12,768 nucleotides of DNA from NCBI GenBank assembly GCA_022511485.1, contig JAFLUJ010000056.1, positions 1-12,768 on the forward strand. The letters run 5' to 3'. A program made the position numbers and the translations under genes. This document shows, in pieces, positions 6,604 through 12,768 of this stretch; within the stretch, counting starts at the first letter, position 1; each line of letters starts with the position of its first letter. The DNA comes from Oscillospiraceae bacterium (GTDB taxonomy: Bacteria; Bacillota; Clostridia; Oscillospirales; Ruminococcaceae). The notes beneath the pieces were generated by a model that searched no databases, had not been told where the DNA came from, and worked only from the letters and a program-made list of their open reading frames with translations.

Positions 6604-6637
6604 AAGGGGTTAAGGCATTGTTGTGCTTTGACCCCTT
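6604..6637 (+). terminator. Terminator hairpin of the DivIVA/fumarase operon
   Basis: AAGGGGTTAAGGCA (6604-6617) pairs with TGCTTTGACCCCTT (6624-6637), 14 pairs with two G.U wobbles and a 6-base loop. A weakly T-rich sequence follows rather than a clean T-run. A second AT-rich hairpin, TTTGTAAA (6693-6700) with TTTACAAA (6713-6720), lies further downstream. Confidence 0.6.
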
Positions 6638-6755
6638 AAATATTATGTGTGCATTTTTGCATTATTTTTTACTGACAAGATAACCAAAAGTATTTGTAAA
6701 AACTTGTTTTTATTTACAAAAAATAAAAATCTCATATTAATATTTTTAAAATTCC

Positions 6756-6784
6756 TTGACAAAAATCCCGATTAAAGGTACAAT
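6756..6784 (+). promoter_or_regulatory. Sigma-A promoter of the sigma-factor gene
   Basis: TTGACA (6756-6761), a 17-base spacer, TACAAT (6779-6784). The expected start site is near 6791. Confidence 0.85.
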
Positions 6785-6791
6785 AATAGTG

Positions 6792-6807
6792 TACATAAGT
6801 GTATGTA
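6792..6807. promoter_or_regulatory. Operator-like dyad at the transcription start
   Basis: TACATA (6792-6797) and TATGTA (6802-6807) form a perfect dyad with a 4-base centre, covering about +2 to +17 of the predicted transcript. The position suits a repressor operator or a small 5' stem. No known regulator is recognised from the sequence. Confidence 0.35.
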
Positions 6808-6839
6808 GTACCCTATGTCCGTCAAATTGATGGGAAGCC

Positions 6840-6866
6840 AAGGTGGGAAGTCAAGGTGGGAAGTCG
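6840..6866 (+). repeat. Tandem duplication of the Shine-Dalgarno region
   Basis: AAGGTGGGAAGTC occurs at 6840-6852 and again at 6854-6866, one base apart, immediately before the ATG at 6867. A third, diverged copy (GATGGGAAGCC) precedes them. Each full copy carries AAGGTGG; only the second is correctly spaced from the ATG. Confidence 0.75.
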
Positions 6867-7490
6867 ATGAGCCGTAAGGGTTCGGAATTTAATAGCTCCG
6901 ATTTCAATGAATTCGGCTCTCTCGACGATAATGAGCTTATCGGCATTTTCCGCAGCGGGCAGGATACAAAACGAGGCAGAAATGCCGTCACAGTACTTAT
7001 TTCCAGATATTTAGGTCTGGTTCGTAAAAAAGCAAGCTCTTTTTCCTGCAATGGCGCAGAGTCCGAAGACCTTGCACAGGAGGGTCTGCTCGCTTTCATG
7101 AGAGCGGTATCCGCTTTTGAACCGGAGCGTGGAGCAAAATTCTCCTCTTTTGCATCGGTATGCGTCACAAACGGTATCAGGTCTGCTGTTTCAAGACTGA
7201 GCCGGGACGCGGAGGAATCCCTTCCGGAGGATATTGATGAAAAGGCAGAGGACAGCACAACACCGGAAAATATCTGGTTTGAAAAGGAAACTATCTCCGG
7301 TCTGTATGAGGAGATCGAGCTTCTTCTCTCGGAAAAAGAGTGGAGCATATTCAGGCTGTATCTTGGCGGAGCATCCTACAGTGAGATCGCCGGAAAGCTT
7401 GAAATATCAGAAAAATCGGTTGATAATGCCGTATTTCGGGTAAGGAAAAAGCTGAAAAAGCTTCTTTCCTATGATAAATTCGGCAGTTAA
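6867..7490 (+). CDS. Sigma-70 family RNA polymerase sigma factor, sigma-H-like
   Basis: The start is placed at ATG 6867, 7 bases after AAGGTGG; a GTG at 6843 would add eight residues encoded inside the duplicated ribosome site and is less likely. The 207-residue protein has region 2 at about 38-110, with SEDLAQEGLLAFMRAVSAFE (66-85) and FSSFASVCVTNGIRSAV (92-108). A Glu/Asp-rich linker (115-140) follows, then region 4 (about 155-200) with the helix-turn-helix YSEIAGKLEISEKSVDNAVF (171-190). The size, the absence of region 3 and the SEKSVDNAVFRVRKKL helix resemble sporulation/early-stationary sigma-H (SigH/Spo0H) rather than ECF factors, but the genomic neighbours are not those of classical sigH, so it could be a paralogue. 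No anti-sigma gene is adjacent. Its promoter looks like an ordinary sigma-A type with a dyad at the start site. Confidence 0.85.
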   Translation: MSRKGSEFNSSDFNEFGSLDDNELIGIFRSGQDTKRGRNAVTVLISRYLGLVRKKASSFSCNGAESEDLAQEGLLAFMRAVSAFEPERGAKFSSFASVCVTNGIRSAVSRLSRDAEESLPEDIDEKAEDSTTPENIWFEKETISGLYEEIELLLSEKEWSIFRLYLGGASYSEIAGKLEISEKSVDNAVFRVRKKLKKLLSYDKFGS

Positions 7491-7599
7491 CATAATGACC
7501 AAGTGTAGCTTAATACTCAGAGCGTTGTTTTTTCAAAGGCAAAGGTGTCGGTGGAAATCCGTCCTCAGGTTCAAATTTTTTTAAGAGAGGGAAATCAAA

Positions 7600-7875
7600 A
7601 TGTACGAAGACAAAACTTTAGTATGTAAGGAATGTGGAAACGAATTCACCTTTACTGCCGGCGAGCAGGAATTTTACGCCGAAAAGGGCTTTGTAAACGA
7701 GCCTCAGAGGTGTAAGTCCTGCCGTGATGCAAGAAAGAACGGCGCAAGAGCTGAAAGAGAAATGTTTGAGGCAACCTGCGCTTCCTGCGGAGGCGTGGCA
7801 AAAGTTCCTTTCAGACCCAGAGAAGACCGTCCTGTATATTGCAGCGACTGCTTTGCAAAGATGAGAGAGGAATAA
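7600..7875 (+). CDS. Small zinc-ribbon protein with four CxxC pairs
   Basis: The 91-residue protein has CxxC pairs at 9/12, 38/41, 60/63 and 81/84. The first two frame CKECGNEFTFTAGEQEFYAE and RCKSCRDARK, the pattern of the probable zinc-ribbon domain common in small Clostridia proteins. The last two form a CxxC-x17-CxxC unit with VPFRPREDRPVYCSDCF. Two zinc sites are expected. Such proteins are annotated as nucleic-acid or regulatory zinc ribbons, with no proven function. A GAGAGGG about 8 bases before the ATG is the ribosome site. It follows the sigma-factor gene by 109 bases without a clear promoter or terminator between them, so co-transcription is possible. It converges on the DUF2716 gene across a shared terminator. 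Confidence 0.85.
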   Translation: MYEDKTLVCKECGNEFTFTAGEQEFYAEKGFVNEPQRCKSCRDARKNGARAEREMFEATCASCGGVAKVPFRPREDRPVYCSDCFAKMREE

Positions 7876-7894
7876 TTTTACTTATCAAAAAACG

Positions 7895-7928
7895 GCGCAG
7901 ATTTTGTGTTAAGGCACAAAATCTGCGC
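7895..7928. terminator. Perfect bidirectional intrinsic terminator
   Basis: GCGCAGATTTTGTG (7895-7908) pairs perfectly with CACAAAATCTGCGC (7915-7928) around TTAAGG. TTTTATTTTT follows on the plus strand and TTTTTT on the minus strand after CG. It separates the convergent zinc-ribbon gene and the five-gene minus-strand unit and would end both. Confidence 0.93.
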
Positions 7929-7949
7929 TTTTATTTTTATACTGATCCC

Positions 7950-8504
7950 TTAGCTGCGCTGCAATAATTCCAACAAGCCAATTGACTCCGTGTATGGACT
8001 GAGCTTTTCCATCAGCTCGATCCCAAAGATCCATATTTCTCTGCGCCATGGATGCCCCAATAATCCGAAATCAAAGTTTTCCTCAACAAAAAAATAATAA
8101 TCTCCGTCTGGATAAAATGGCGGATAGTACGCCATATATCCGCCCCATGAACTGTCATCTTTTATGAACAGACTCTTTCTCCATTGCTCTTCGATCTCGC
8201 ATGGGATCTCCGGGTCGTATTTATAGGAGGTATGCTGCCAGTCCAGCGCATACATTTTTCTTCCGTCTGACATAAGCTCAGAAAAGCATTTTTTCATGAT
8301 CTTATCCATTTCATTTATATGTCTCTCTGTCATATTTTCAATTGCATAAACTATATATGGCTTTTTTATTTTAAAGGGTGATTCACTGTCAAAAGAATGA
8401 TCCTTATTGATCTTACTATTTGATCTGAAATCAAATTCTTCGTAAAATCTGTCCCATATAAGACTGCTCTGTTCATCTGTCAGGATCATATCTTCTAAAT
8501 TCAT
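7950..8504 (-). CDS. DUF2716 family protein
   Basis: A 184-residue soluble protein with no signal peptide or membrane segment. The central and C-terminal sequence matches my memory of the DUF2716 family: YALDWQHTSYKYDP, YYPPFYPDGDYYFFVEENFD and FGLLGHPWRREIWIFG. It is rich in aromatic residues. Family function is unknown; members occur singly in Bacilli and Clostridia. The ATG is preceded by a G-rich AAAGGGGGG about 9 bases upstream, an unusually strong ribosome site for this AT-rich stretch. It is the last gene of a five-gene same-strand run and ends 21 bases before the bidirectional terminator. The gap of 62 bases to the preceding gene holds a small dyad (GTATT with AATAC) but no convincing promoter. 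Confidence 0.75.
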   Translation of the reverse strand: MNLEDMILTDEQSSLIWDRFYEEFDFRSNSKINKDHSFDSESPFKIKKPYIVYAIENMTERHINEMDKIMKKCFSELMSDGRKMYALDWQHTSYKYDPEIPCEIEEQWRKSLFIKDDSSWGGYMAYYPPFYPDGDYYFFVEENFDFGLLGHPWRREIWIFGIELMEKLSPYTESIGLLELLQRS

Positions 8505-8566
8505 ATTGACAATCCCCCCTTTACTATATACAGTTTATATTTTGTATTCTTTTAAATACTTACAAA

Positions 8567-9193
8567 TTACAGTTCAAATATACTGGTTTCAATTTTTCCG
8601 TCAGGCAGAAAATTATAGACATAAATACTATTTGAATTTTTATCATTTAAAGTATAAAGTTCAAGTCTGTCACATATTCCGGTTTTATATGTATATATCT
8701 GTGCTGATTCTTTTCGGACATCACTTCCATTATTAAATACGAAATCCAGATATTGATTATCGTTATGTCTGTAGCACAGCTCAATAAGATCTCCGCGTCT
8801 GTCAATTAAAATACCCTGTAAATTCCGTCTGCTTTTCAAAATCAAAATTGAAATACTTCTGATAAGCTGATTACATTCATCCAAATTCAGACCGTCAAGA
8901 ATCAGATCAAATATATCATATTTACTGTCTGACATATCAATATAAATGCTCGCTGACAGACTATTTTTCCATAAGGTGATTAGAAAATTATTTCCGATAC
9001 GATTCATCAGGTCATCAAATTCATTTTCATAACAAGTAAATTCTTCTCCTGCACCGTCAAATAAGATCGCGTAGTCAGAATAAGGGCTGCTGAATGAAAA
9101 TCCATTTTCCTTCATTAACTTATCAACAATATAATCTGCAAAATTAATATCAGACTGTTTTTCAAAAAAATATCTGCATATACCTCCGCCCAT
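8567..9193 (-). CDS. Hypothetical protein, AT-rich, translationally coupled to the LRR gene
   Basis: I do not recognise this 208-residue protein. It is acidic and looks soluble, with no signal peptide, cysteine cluster or nucleotide-binding motif. The N-terminal third has FADYIVDKLMKENGFSFS and YAILFDGAGEEFTCYENEFD; the second half has alternating hydrophobic strands (GILIDRRGDLIELCYRH, SNSIYVYNFLPDGKIE), suggesting a mixed alpha/beta fold. Its ATG is one base after the stop codon of the LRR gene, and its GAGGAG ribosome site lies in the last codons of that gene, so the two are probably made in fixed ratio. Base composition is distinctly more AT-rich than the TerD and ATPase genes upstream, which suggests separate acquisition. 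A role as an immunity-type or stress accessory protein is conceivable but unproven. Confidence 0.75.
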   Translation of the reverse strand: MGGGICRYFFEKQSDINFADYIVDKLMKENGFSFSSPYSDYAILFDGAGEEFTCYENEFDDLMNRIGNNFLITLWKNSLSASIYIDMSDSKYDIFDLILDGLNLDECNQLIRSISILILKSRRNLQGILIDRRGDLIELCYRHNDNQYLDFVFNNGSDVRKESAQIYTYKTGICDRLELYTLNDKNSNSIYVYNFLPDGKIETSIFEL

Positions 9194-9194
9194 T

Positions 9195-9854
9195 TTATTT
9201 CTCCTCTGTTTGACAGGAAAAATTATTCTTTATTTTCTTTATGGAATCAGCACGCTCCAAAAAATCATCAAGCCCAAGCTGTTTACAGACATTCTCCCAT
9301 GTATGGGAATAATGACGTTTATTATTGAATCCCACAACTTCCAGCGGAGGCTCATGCTCCAGCAGCAGATGCAAATCTCCGTCAACAATATTGCTCCCGC
9401 CGAAGGTAAAGCTTCTGAGCATGGACATATCGGATATAAATTTTATGCTGGGAATATCTCCGCAGTCACAAAGTCTTAGAGTTTCAATATTTTTTAATTG
9501 TCCGATCTCCGAAAAGCTGTCGACCTTTTTTGCATTAAAAATGCTCAGCAAATTAAGTCCGCCGAACATTTCAATTCCGGAAATCGTTTTCATTTTGGAT
9601 ACATGATATAATTCCAGCCTTTCCAGACCGGGATATTTTTCAAGACCCGAAATAGTTTCCGCATTAGAAAAATAAATAACCAGCGATTTTAATTCCGGTA
9701 TGTCAGGCAGATTTGAAAAATCATGGGCCGGACTGTTATGATGCCATATTTCCATGTGGGTGCATTCCGTAAAATCCAGATCATTTAATTTTGTTTCCTT
9801 CCAGTCAAAAGAAACATTTAACGGATGTATATCAGGATTAATTTTTATTTTCAA
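9195..9854 (-). CDS. Cytoplasmic leucine-rich-repeat protein
   Basis: About 219 residues from the TTG at 9854, chosen because GAGGTG lies 6 bases upstream; a GTG at 9863 (three codons earlier) has no ribosome site. At least four leucine-rich repeats of about 22-24 residues run through the middle: LPDIPELKSLVIYFSNAETI, SGLEKYPGLERLELYHVSKM, SGIEMFGGLNLLSIFNAKKV and IGQLKNIETLRLCDCGDIPS, then MSMLRSFTFGG. The C-terminal 60 residues are not repeats. There is no signal peptide, so it acts inside the cell, unlike internalins. LRRs generally mediate protein binding. It follows the TerD gene by some 70 bases and is coupled to the next gene. Its composition is AT-rich. The partner is unknown; an immunity or scaffold role is inference. 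Confidence 0.8.
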   Translation of the reverse strand: MKIKINPDIHPLNVSFDWKETKLNDLDFTECTHMEIWHHNSPAHDFSNLPDIPELKSLVIYFSNAETISGLEKYPGLERLELYHVSKMKTISGIEMFGGLNLLSIFNAKKVDSFSEIGQLKNIETLRLCDCGDIPSIKFISDMSMLRSFTFGGSNIVDGDLHLLLEHEPPLEVVGFNNKRHYSHTWENVCKQLGLDDFLERADSIKKIKNNFSCQTEEK

Positions 9855-9925
9855 ATGCAGCACCTCATTTAAACCAACACATCACAAAGAACGGCTGCCG
9901 CCTTTGCACAGTATTTCCCTAATAA

Positions 9926-11233
9926 TTACAGGACAGTTACACCATAGCTTTTGCATATCTCGGAAAGCGGCATTCCTACTGCCTTGCCGGATGGGATAAG
10001 CTCCCATACGCCGTCGGTGCGCTCGAAACCGAAGGCAAGCAGCGTCCGGCAGCACATATGCTTTTCAAGCCTGAGACACATCCTTACGCCATTGACGCTA
10101 AGTATGCTGATCTCCCCGTCCTCTATGACATCAAAAAGCAGGGAGGGATCATTTCCGTAAATGGAAAAGAGCATTACCATATGATCTACACCGTCCGGAA
10201 CTCTGCTCAGGTCAACGAACATCGCCCTTTTATCGGGAGCATTAAGATACCGGACGCTTCCGCAGGAGGAGTGATCGTTTCCGAAAAATATCATGCGGTC
10301 GTTTCCTGCTACCTTTCCGGAACCGTCCAGCATAAACATATAGCCGTCAATATCAGGTCTGGCGCGTGCAACAGTGTAATTAAATTCTATGCGGTACTGG
10401 ACAGGAGCAAGGGGTACTCTTTTTCCGTAAAATATCTCTGTGACGTCATCGCTCTCCGGCTTCTGAGGCTGCTCGTTGATCTCCTCTAACTTTATGGAGA
10501 TCTCCTCCGTCTCCGGAACAGGAGACGGCATTGCAGCAATGCGGGAAATATTAAGCCCGGAGATCATTTTCATATATTTATCCGGAGCTTCCCTGTCAGC
10601 AGAGTACAGCAGATAATTTTCCGGGGAAGGCTCTTCCACGCTGCCGACGCTTCCCGTAACAAAAATTTTTCTTGTTATCCCGGCCGCCGATCTTATAAGT
10701 ATTGCTCCGTACAGCAGCGAACCGCTGCGGATTTTTCCCACCCCAAGGGATACCGTATTAAACCCCGCCGCAAGGAAATTCCGCGACAGGGAAACATCAT
10801 GCATTTCGCACCGAAGCTCCGCTTCCGCAGGAGCATATATTTCAATGGAGAAGCTCTCCTGACGTTCAGCAGCAAGCTTTCCCAGTGAAAGAGTTTTCGG
10901 TATCCCCCAGTATTGCTCCTCATTCGGGATACCAATAACTGCACCGTTTACCTCCACCTCATTGAACTTAGTGTCCGGATAGCGGCAGTATACAGAAATA
11001 TGCTGCTCCTCCGGGATATTGTTATGTGTAAGCTCTATTTTAAGATCGTTTATAATTACGTTTTCCGCTTCAATAATAAGTACAGGACCGGACGCTGCCC
11101 AAAGCAGCGAGCCTCCCCCGTTTATCGTGCAGCTTTTGCGCACAGTGAACCTGCCCTCAAATTCCCCGGAGGGAAGATTTACTCTGCCCATGATGTCCGG
11201 ATTATCAAGAAGCGTCTGAATATCATAGGACAA
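9926..11233 (-). CDS. Beta-helix-like N-terminus fused to a C-terminal TerD domain
   Basis: The start is TTG 11233, 7 bases after GGTGG at the end of the ATPase gene; a nearby ATG at 11226 is out of frame. Residues 10-75 (PSGEFEGRFTVRKSCTINGG, VLIIEAENVIINDLKIEL) look like coils of a right-handed parallel beta-helix. Residues 110-200 are a further beta-rich segment, and 235-275 a Glu/Pro-rich linker. Residues 278-435 are a TerD/stress-protein domain: FNYTVARARPDIDGYMFMLD, KVAGNDRMIFFGNDHSSCGS with SVRYL, FVDLSRVPDGVDHMVMLFSI, and LAFGFERTDGVWELIPSG ending near ICKSYGV. TerD domains bind calcium through acidic residues and act in Ter-type stress and tellurite-resistance modules (family knowledge). 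It lies four bases after the P-type-ATPase-like gene, so the two are surely one unit. No signal peptide is visible. Confidence 0.85.
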   Translation of the reverse strand: MSYDIQTLLDNPDIMGRVNLPSGEFEGRFTVRKSCTINGGGSLLWAASGPVLIIEAENVIINDLKIELTHNNIPEEQHISVYCRYPDTKFNEVEVNGAVIGIPNEEQYWGIPKTLSLGKLAAERQESFSIEIYAPAEAELRCEMHDVSLSRNFLAAGFNTVSLGVGKIRSGSLLYGAILIRSAAGITRKIFVTGSVGSVEEPSPENYLLYSADREAPDKYMKMISGLNISRIAAMPSPVPETEEISIKLEEINEQPQKPESDDVTEIFYGKRVPLAPVQYRIEFNYTVARARPDIDGYMFMLDGSGKVAGNDRMIFFGNDHSSCGSVRYLNAPDKRAMFVDLSRVPDGVDHMVMLFSIYGNDPSLLFDVIEDGEISILSVNGVRMCLRLEKHMCCRTLLAFGFERTDGVWELIPSGKAVGMPLSEICKSYGVTVL

Positions 11234-11237
11234 AAGA

Positions 11238-12768
11238 TCACCACCCCATACCGATGGCAGCCGCAGCCACGGCTATTGCCAGAATTATTCTTGCTGTAAG
11301 CCATACTTTATAATCCAGAGAAAATTTTCTTGACAGCTCTATAAAATCCGCAGCGCATTTTATTCCGCAGTCCTCAGATGCGGAAGCGTCGCATACCGAC
11401 CGGATAGCCGAGCCTGCTGCACTTGATGCAAAGGAAACATCCGCTTCTGAAAGAACGGAGGTATCGCTCATAGCCGTCAGTACAGCGCATACCTTTGCTC
11501 CTGCCCGGCGCGCCGCTTTTACAAGTCTTATTTTATCCTTTTCGGAAGCTCTCGCCACAGCCTTTATTTCCTCGAAACGCTTGTCAAGCTCCTCATCGCT
11601 CATTTCCCGAAGCTGCTCGGAATCAAGGATAACACCGCCTTTTTTTCTTATACCTGCGTACTTTGCTGTGAAGATGGCGTTCTCACGGCTTCCCGATGTA
11701 ACAAGTATAGTCCTTATGCCCATGCCCGAAAGACGCTTTATCTGATCGGAAGCCTCCTGACAATAACTGTCCTGCAAAACCATAAATCCGATAAGCACAA
11801 ATCCCTTTTCGGGAAGCTTTCCGTCCTTTATGACGGTATTGGAAACAGCAATGCCCACTATGTCCTTACCGCTTACCGACAATGTCACTGCAAGCTTTTG
11901 CAGAGCTTCCTTATTAGTGATCTTTTTCCTCTTGCCCTCCGGGCTCTGATATTCGCTGCACCGGCGGAGGACGTCCTCTGCTCCGCCTTTTATTATGGTG
12001 GCAAGACCCTCCCCAAGGGTCACTGTGACGCCATAAATACAGCCGTCCGTAACCTCCGACTGTTTTTTCACAAGTGTGGAGCTTTTGGGTCTGCCCTTTA
12101 TAAATCCGGAAATAGCCTTATCCACCGGAGAGCCTCCCCGGACTGTTCCCTCGGAGATCGCCACCGCTCCCGAAACGCTTGTAACAGCAGCTTTCAGCAT
12201 CTTTCCCACACTGCCGCCTATATTTTCAAATGAGGAGTATTCCTTTCCGTTTCCGTCTATGAATCCGCTGACGGTGTACTCTCCCTTTGTTATCATCCCT
12301 GTTTTGTCCGTAAGGAGAAGCCCTGCCGCCGCTGCGTTTTCCAGACGTTCAGGCTTTACGGGAGATATGCCCGCATCATCAAGCTTGTTTACCGTCCGTA
12401 CCGCGCATAACCGGCAGGCAAGGGAGTTCCTTCCCAGAGAAGCCGCCGCAAGGGTAACCGCGCAGGCTGATATTCCCGACAGAAATCCCCGGAACAGACT
12501 TCCCGCCATAGCGCCCACAAGAGTACATACAGAAAGCGCGGCAACAGCTGCCAGAATACCTGCTGTATTTCCTGTCTTAACAAGTCCCTTGAAGCTCTGC
12601 TCCGGAATGTGTATATCAACGTCCTCCTGACGTTTTGCGATCTGAGTATTGTCTCCTATTGCGGTGATCTTTAATACTCCGCTTCCGCTGCAAATTACAG
12701 TGCCTCTGTAAAGGCAGTAGGGATTGTCAAGGCTCAGCAGACCGTTGTCACGGTATCCTACAGGAGCG
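11238..12768 (-). CDS. Degenerate P-type (type II) ATPase-like protein, N-terminus beyond window edge
   Basis: The frame is open to the right edge, so the 510 residues seen lack the N-terminus. The visible order is the end of an actuator domain (YCLYRGTVICSGSG, AIGDNTQIAK), two membrane segments, the phosphorylation motif DKTGMITKGE (usual DKTGTLT; Asp codon 12306-12308), an N-domain with IIKGGAEDVL (usual KGAPE), then the P-domain. There the usual TGD is TSG (LVTSGSREN), and the usual GDGxND is TAMSD (VLTAMSDTSVLSEADVSF); the lysine-containing SEKDKIRLVK is kept. The PEGLP-type motif of membrane helix 4 is absent (SGISACAVTLAAASLG). After the P-domain only one membrane helix remains (ARIILAIAVAAAAIGMGW), where ion pumps of this class have six. 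It is therefore probably not an ion pump. P-type ATPases are known companions of TerD proteins. Confidence 0.85.
   Translation of the reverse strand, partial: APVGYRDNGLLSLDNPYCLYRGTVICSGSGVLKITAIGDNTQIAKRQEDVDIHIPEQSFKGLVKTGNTAGILAAVAALSVCTLVGAMAGSLFRGFLSGISACAVTLAAASLGRNSLACRLCAVRTVNKLDDAGISPVKPERLENAAAAGLLLTDKTGMITKGEYTVSGFIDGNGKEYSSFENIGGSVGKMLKAAVTSVSGAVAISEGTVRGGSPVDKAISGFIKGRPKSSTLVKKQSEVTDGCIYGVTVTLGEGLATIIKGGAEDVLRRCSEYQSPEGKRKKITNKEALQKLAVTLSVSGKDIVGIAVSNTVIKDGKLPEKGFVLIGFMVLQDSYCQEASDQIKRLSGMGIRTILVTSGSRENAIFTAKYAGIRKKGGVILDSEQLREMSDEELDKRFEEIKAVARASEKDKIRLVKAARRAGAKVCAVLTAMSDTSVLSEADVSFASSAAGSAIRSVCDASASEDCGIKCAADFIELSRKFSLDYKVWLTARIILAIAVAAAAIGMGW

Noticed and set aside
7501..7530. 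Terminator between the sigma-factor and zinc-ribbon genes
   Set aside because: Only a four-pair stem (GCTT with GAGC) precedes the T-rich run, too weak to call.
8505..8566. Internal promoter before the DUF2716 gene
   Set aside because: AT-rich -10-like hexamers are present, but no -35 lies at a proper distance.
8506..8736. Plus-strand frame of 76 codons opposite the unknown gene
   Set aside because: Low-complexity, aromatic-rich translation of AT-rich DNA; the opposite strand has a coupled gene with a clear ribosome site.
10058..10489. Plus-strand frame of 143 codons
   Set aside because: It is the shadow of the TerD domain gene, whose translation matches a known family.

Overview
The window looks like chromosomal DNA of a spore-forming Clostridia member, most likely an Oscillospiraceae/Ruminococcus-type gut anaerobe. 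This rests on a SpoIIR gene, a DivIVA-type coiled-coil protein, an oxygen-sensitive class I (Fe-S) fumarase subunit, a 2-hydroxyacyl-CoA dehydratase-type protein, strong GGAGG Shine-Dalgarno sequences and AT-rich promoters with extended -10 boxes. It is a mosaic of short transcription units on both strands. There is no rRNA, CRISPR array or recognisable transposase.

Left part (1-2472): two minus-strand genes, a 2-hydroxyacyl-CoA dehydratase-family protein cut by the left edge and a LUD-domain lactate-utilization-type protein, each with its own promoter. The gap at 2014-2472, between the divergent LUD gene and a plus-strand ATPase gene, holds the most striking non-coding structure of the window. 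Two tandem cloverleaf-like palindrome modules lie there, each with a closing stem around three hairpins; in the first module the three hairpins follow one another with no base between them.

Middle (2473-7928): a PRK06851-like P-loop ATPase whose second P-loop is degenerate; a minus-strand tRNA-Thr(GGT) with a consensus promoter; spoIIR; a DivIVA-like gene followed after 13 bases by an orphan fumarase beta subunit; a sigma-H-like sigma factor behind a clean promoter, an operator-like dyad and a duplicated Shine-Dalgarno; and a four-CxxC zinc-ribbon protein. A perfect bidirectional terminator (7895-7928) closes this part.

Right part (7950-12768): five consecutive minus-strand genes, probably one operon reading leftward. 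They encode a P-type-ATPase-like protein (5' end outside the window) with several catalytic motifs eroded and a very short C-terminal membrane part; a protein joining a beta-helix-like N-terminus to a TerD domain; a leucine-rich-repeat protein; an unrecognised protein; and a DUF2716 protein. The first two resemble tellurium-resistance (Ter)-type stress modules. The next two genes are visibly more AT-rich and look like acquired accessory genes. This Ter-like, pseudo-ATPase and LRR/unknown/DUF2716 unit is the best candidate for an undescribed protein system here; the hairpin modules are the best candidate for an undescribed nucleic-acid element.
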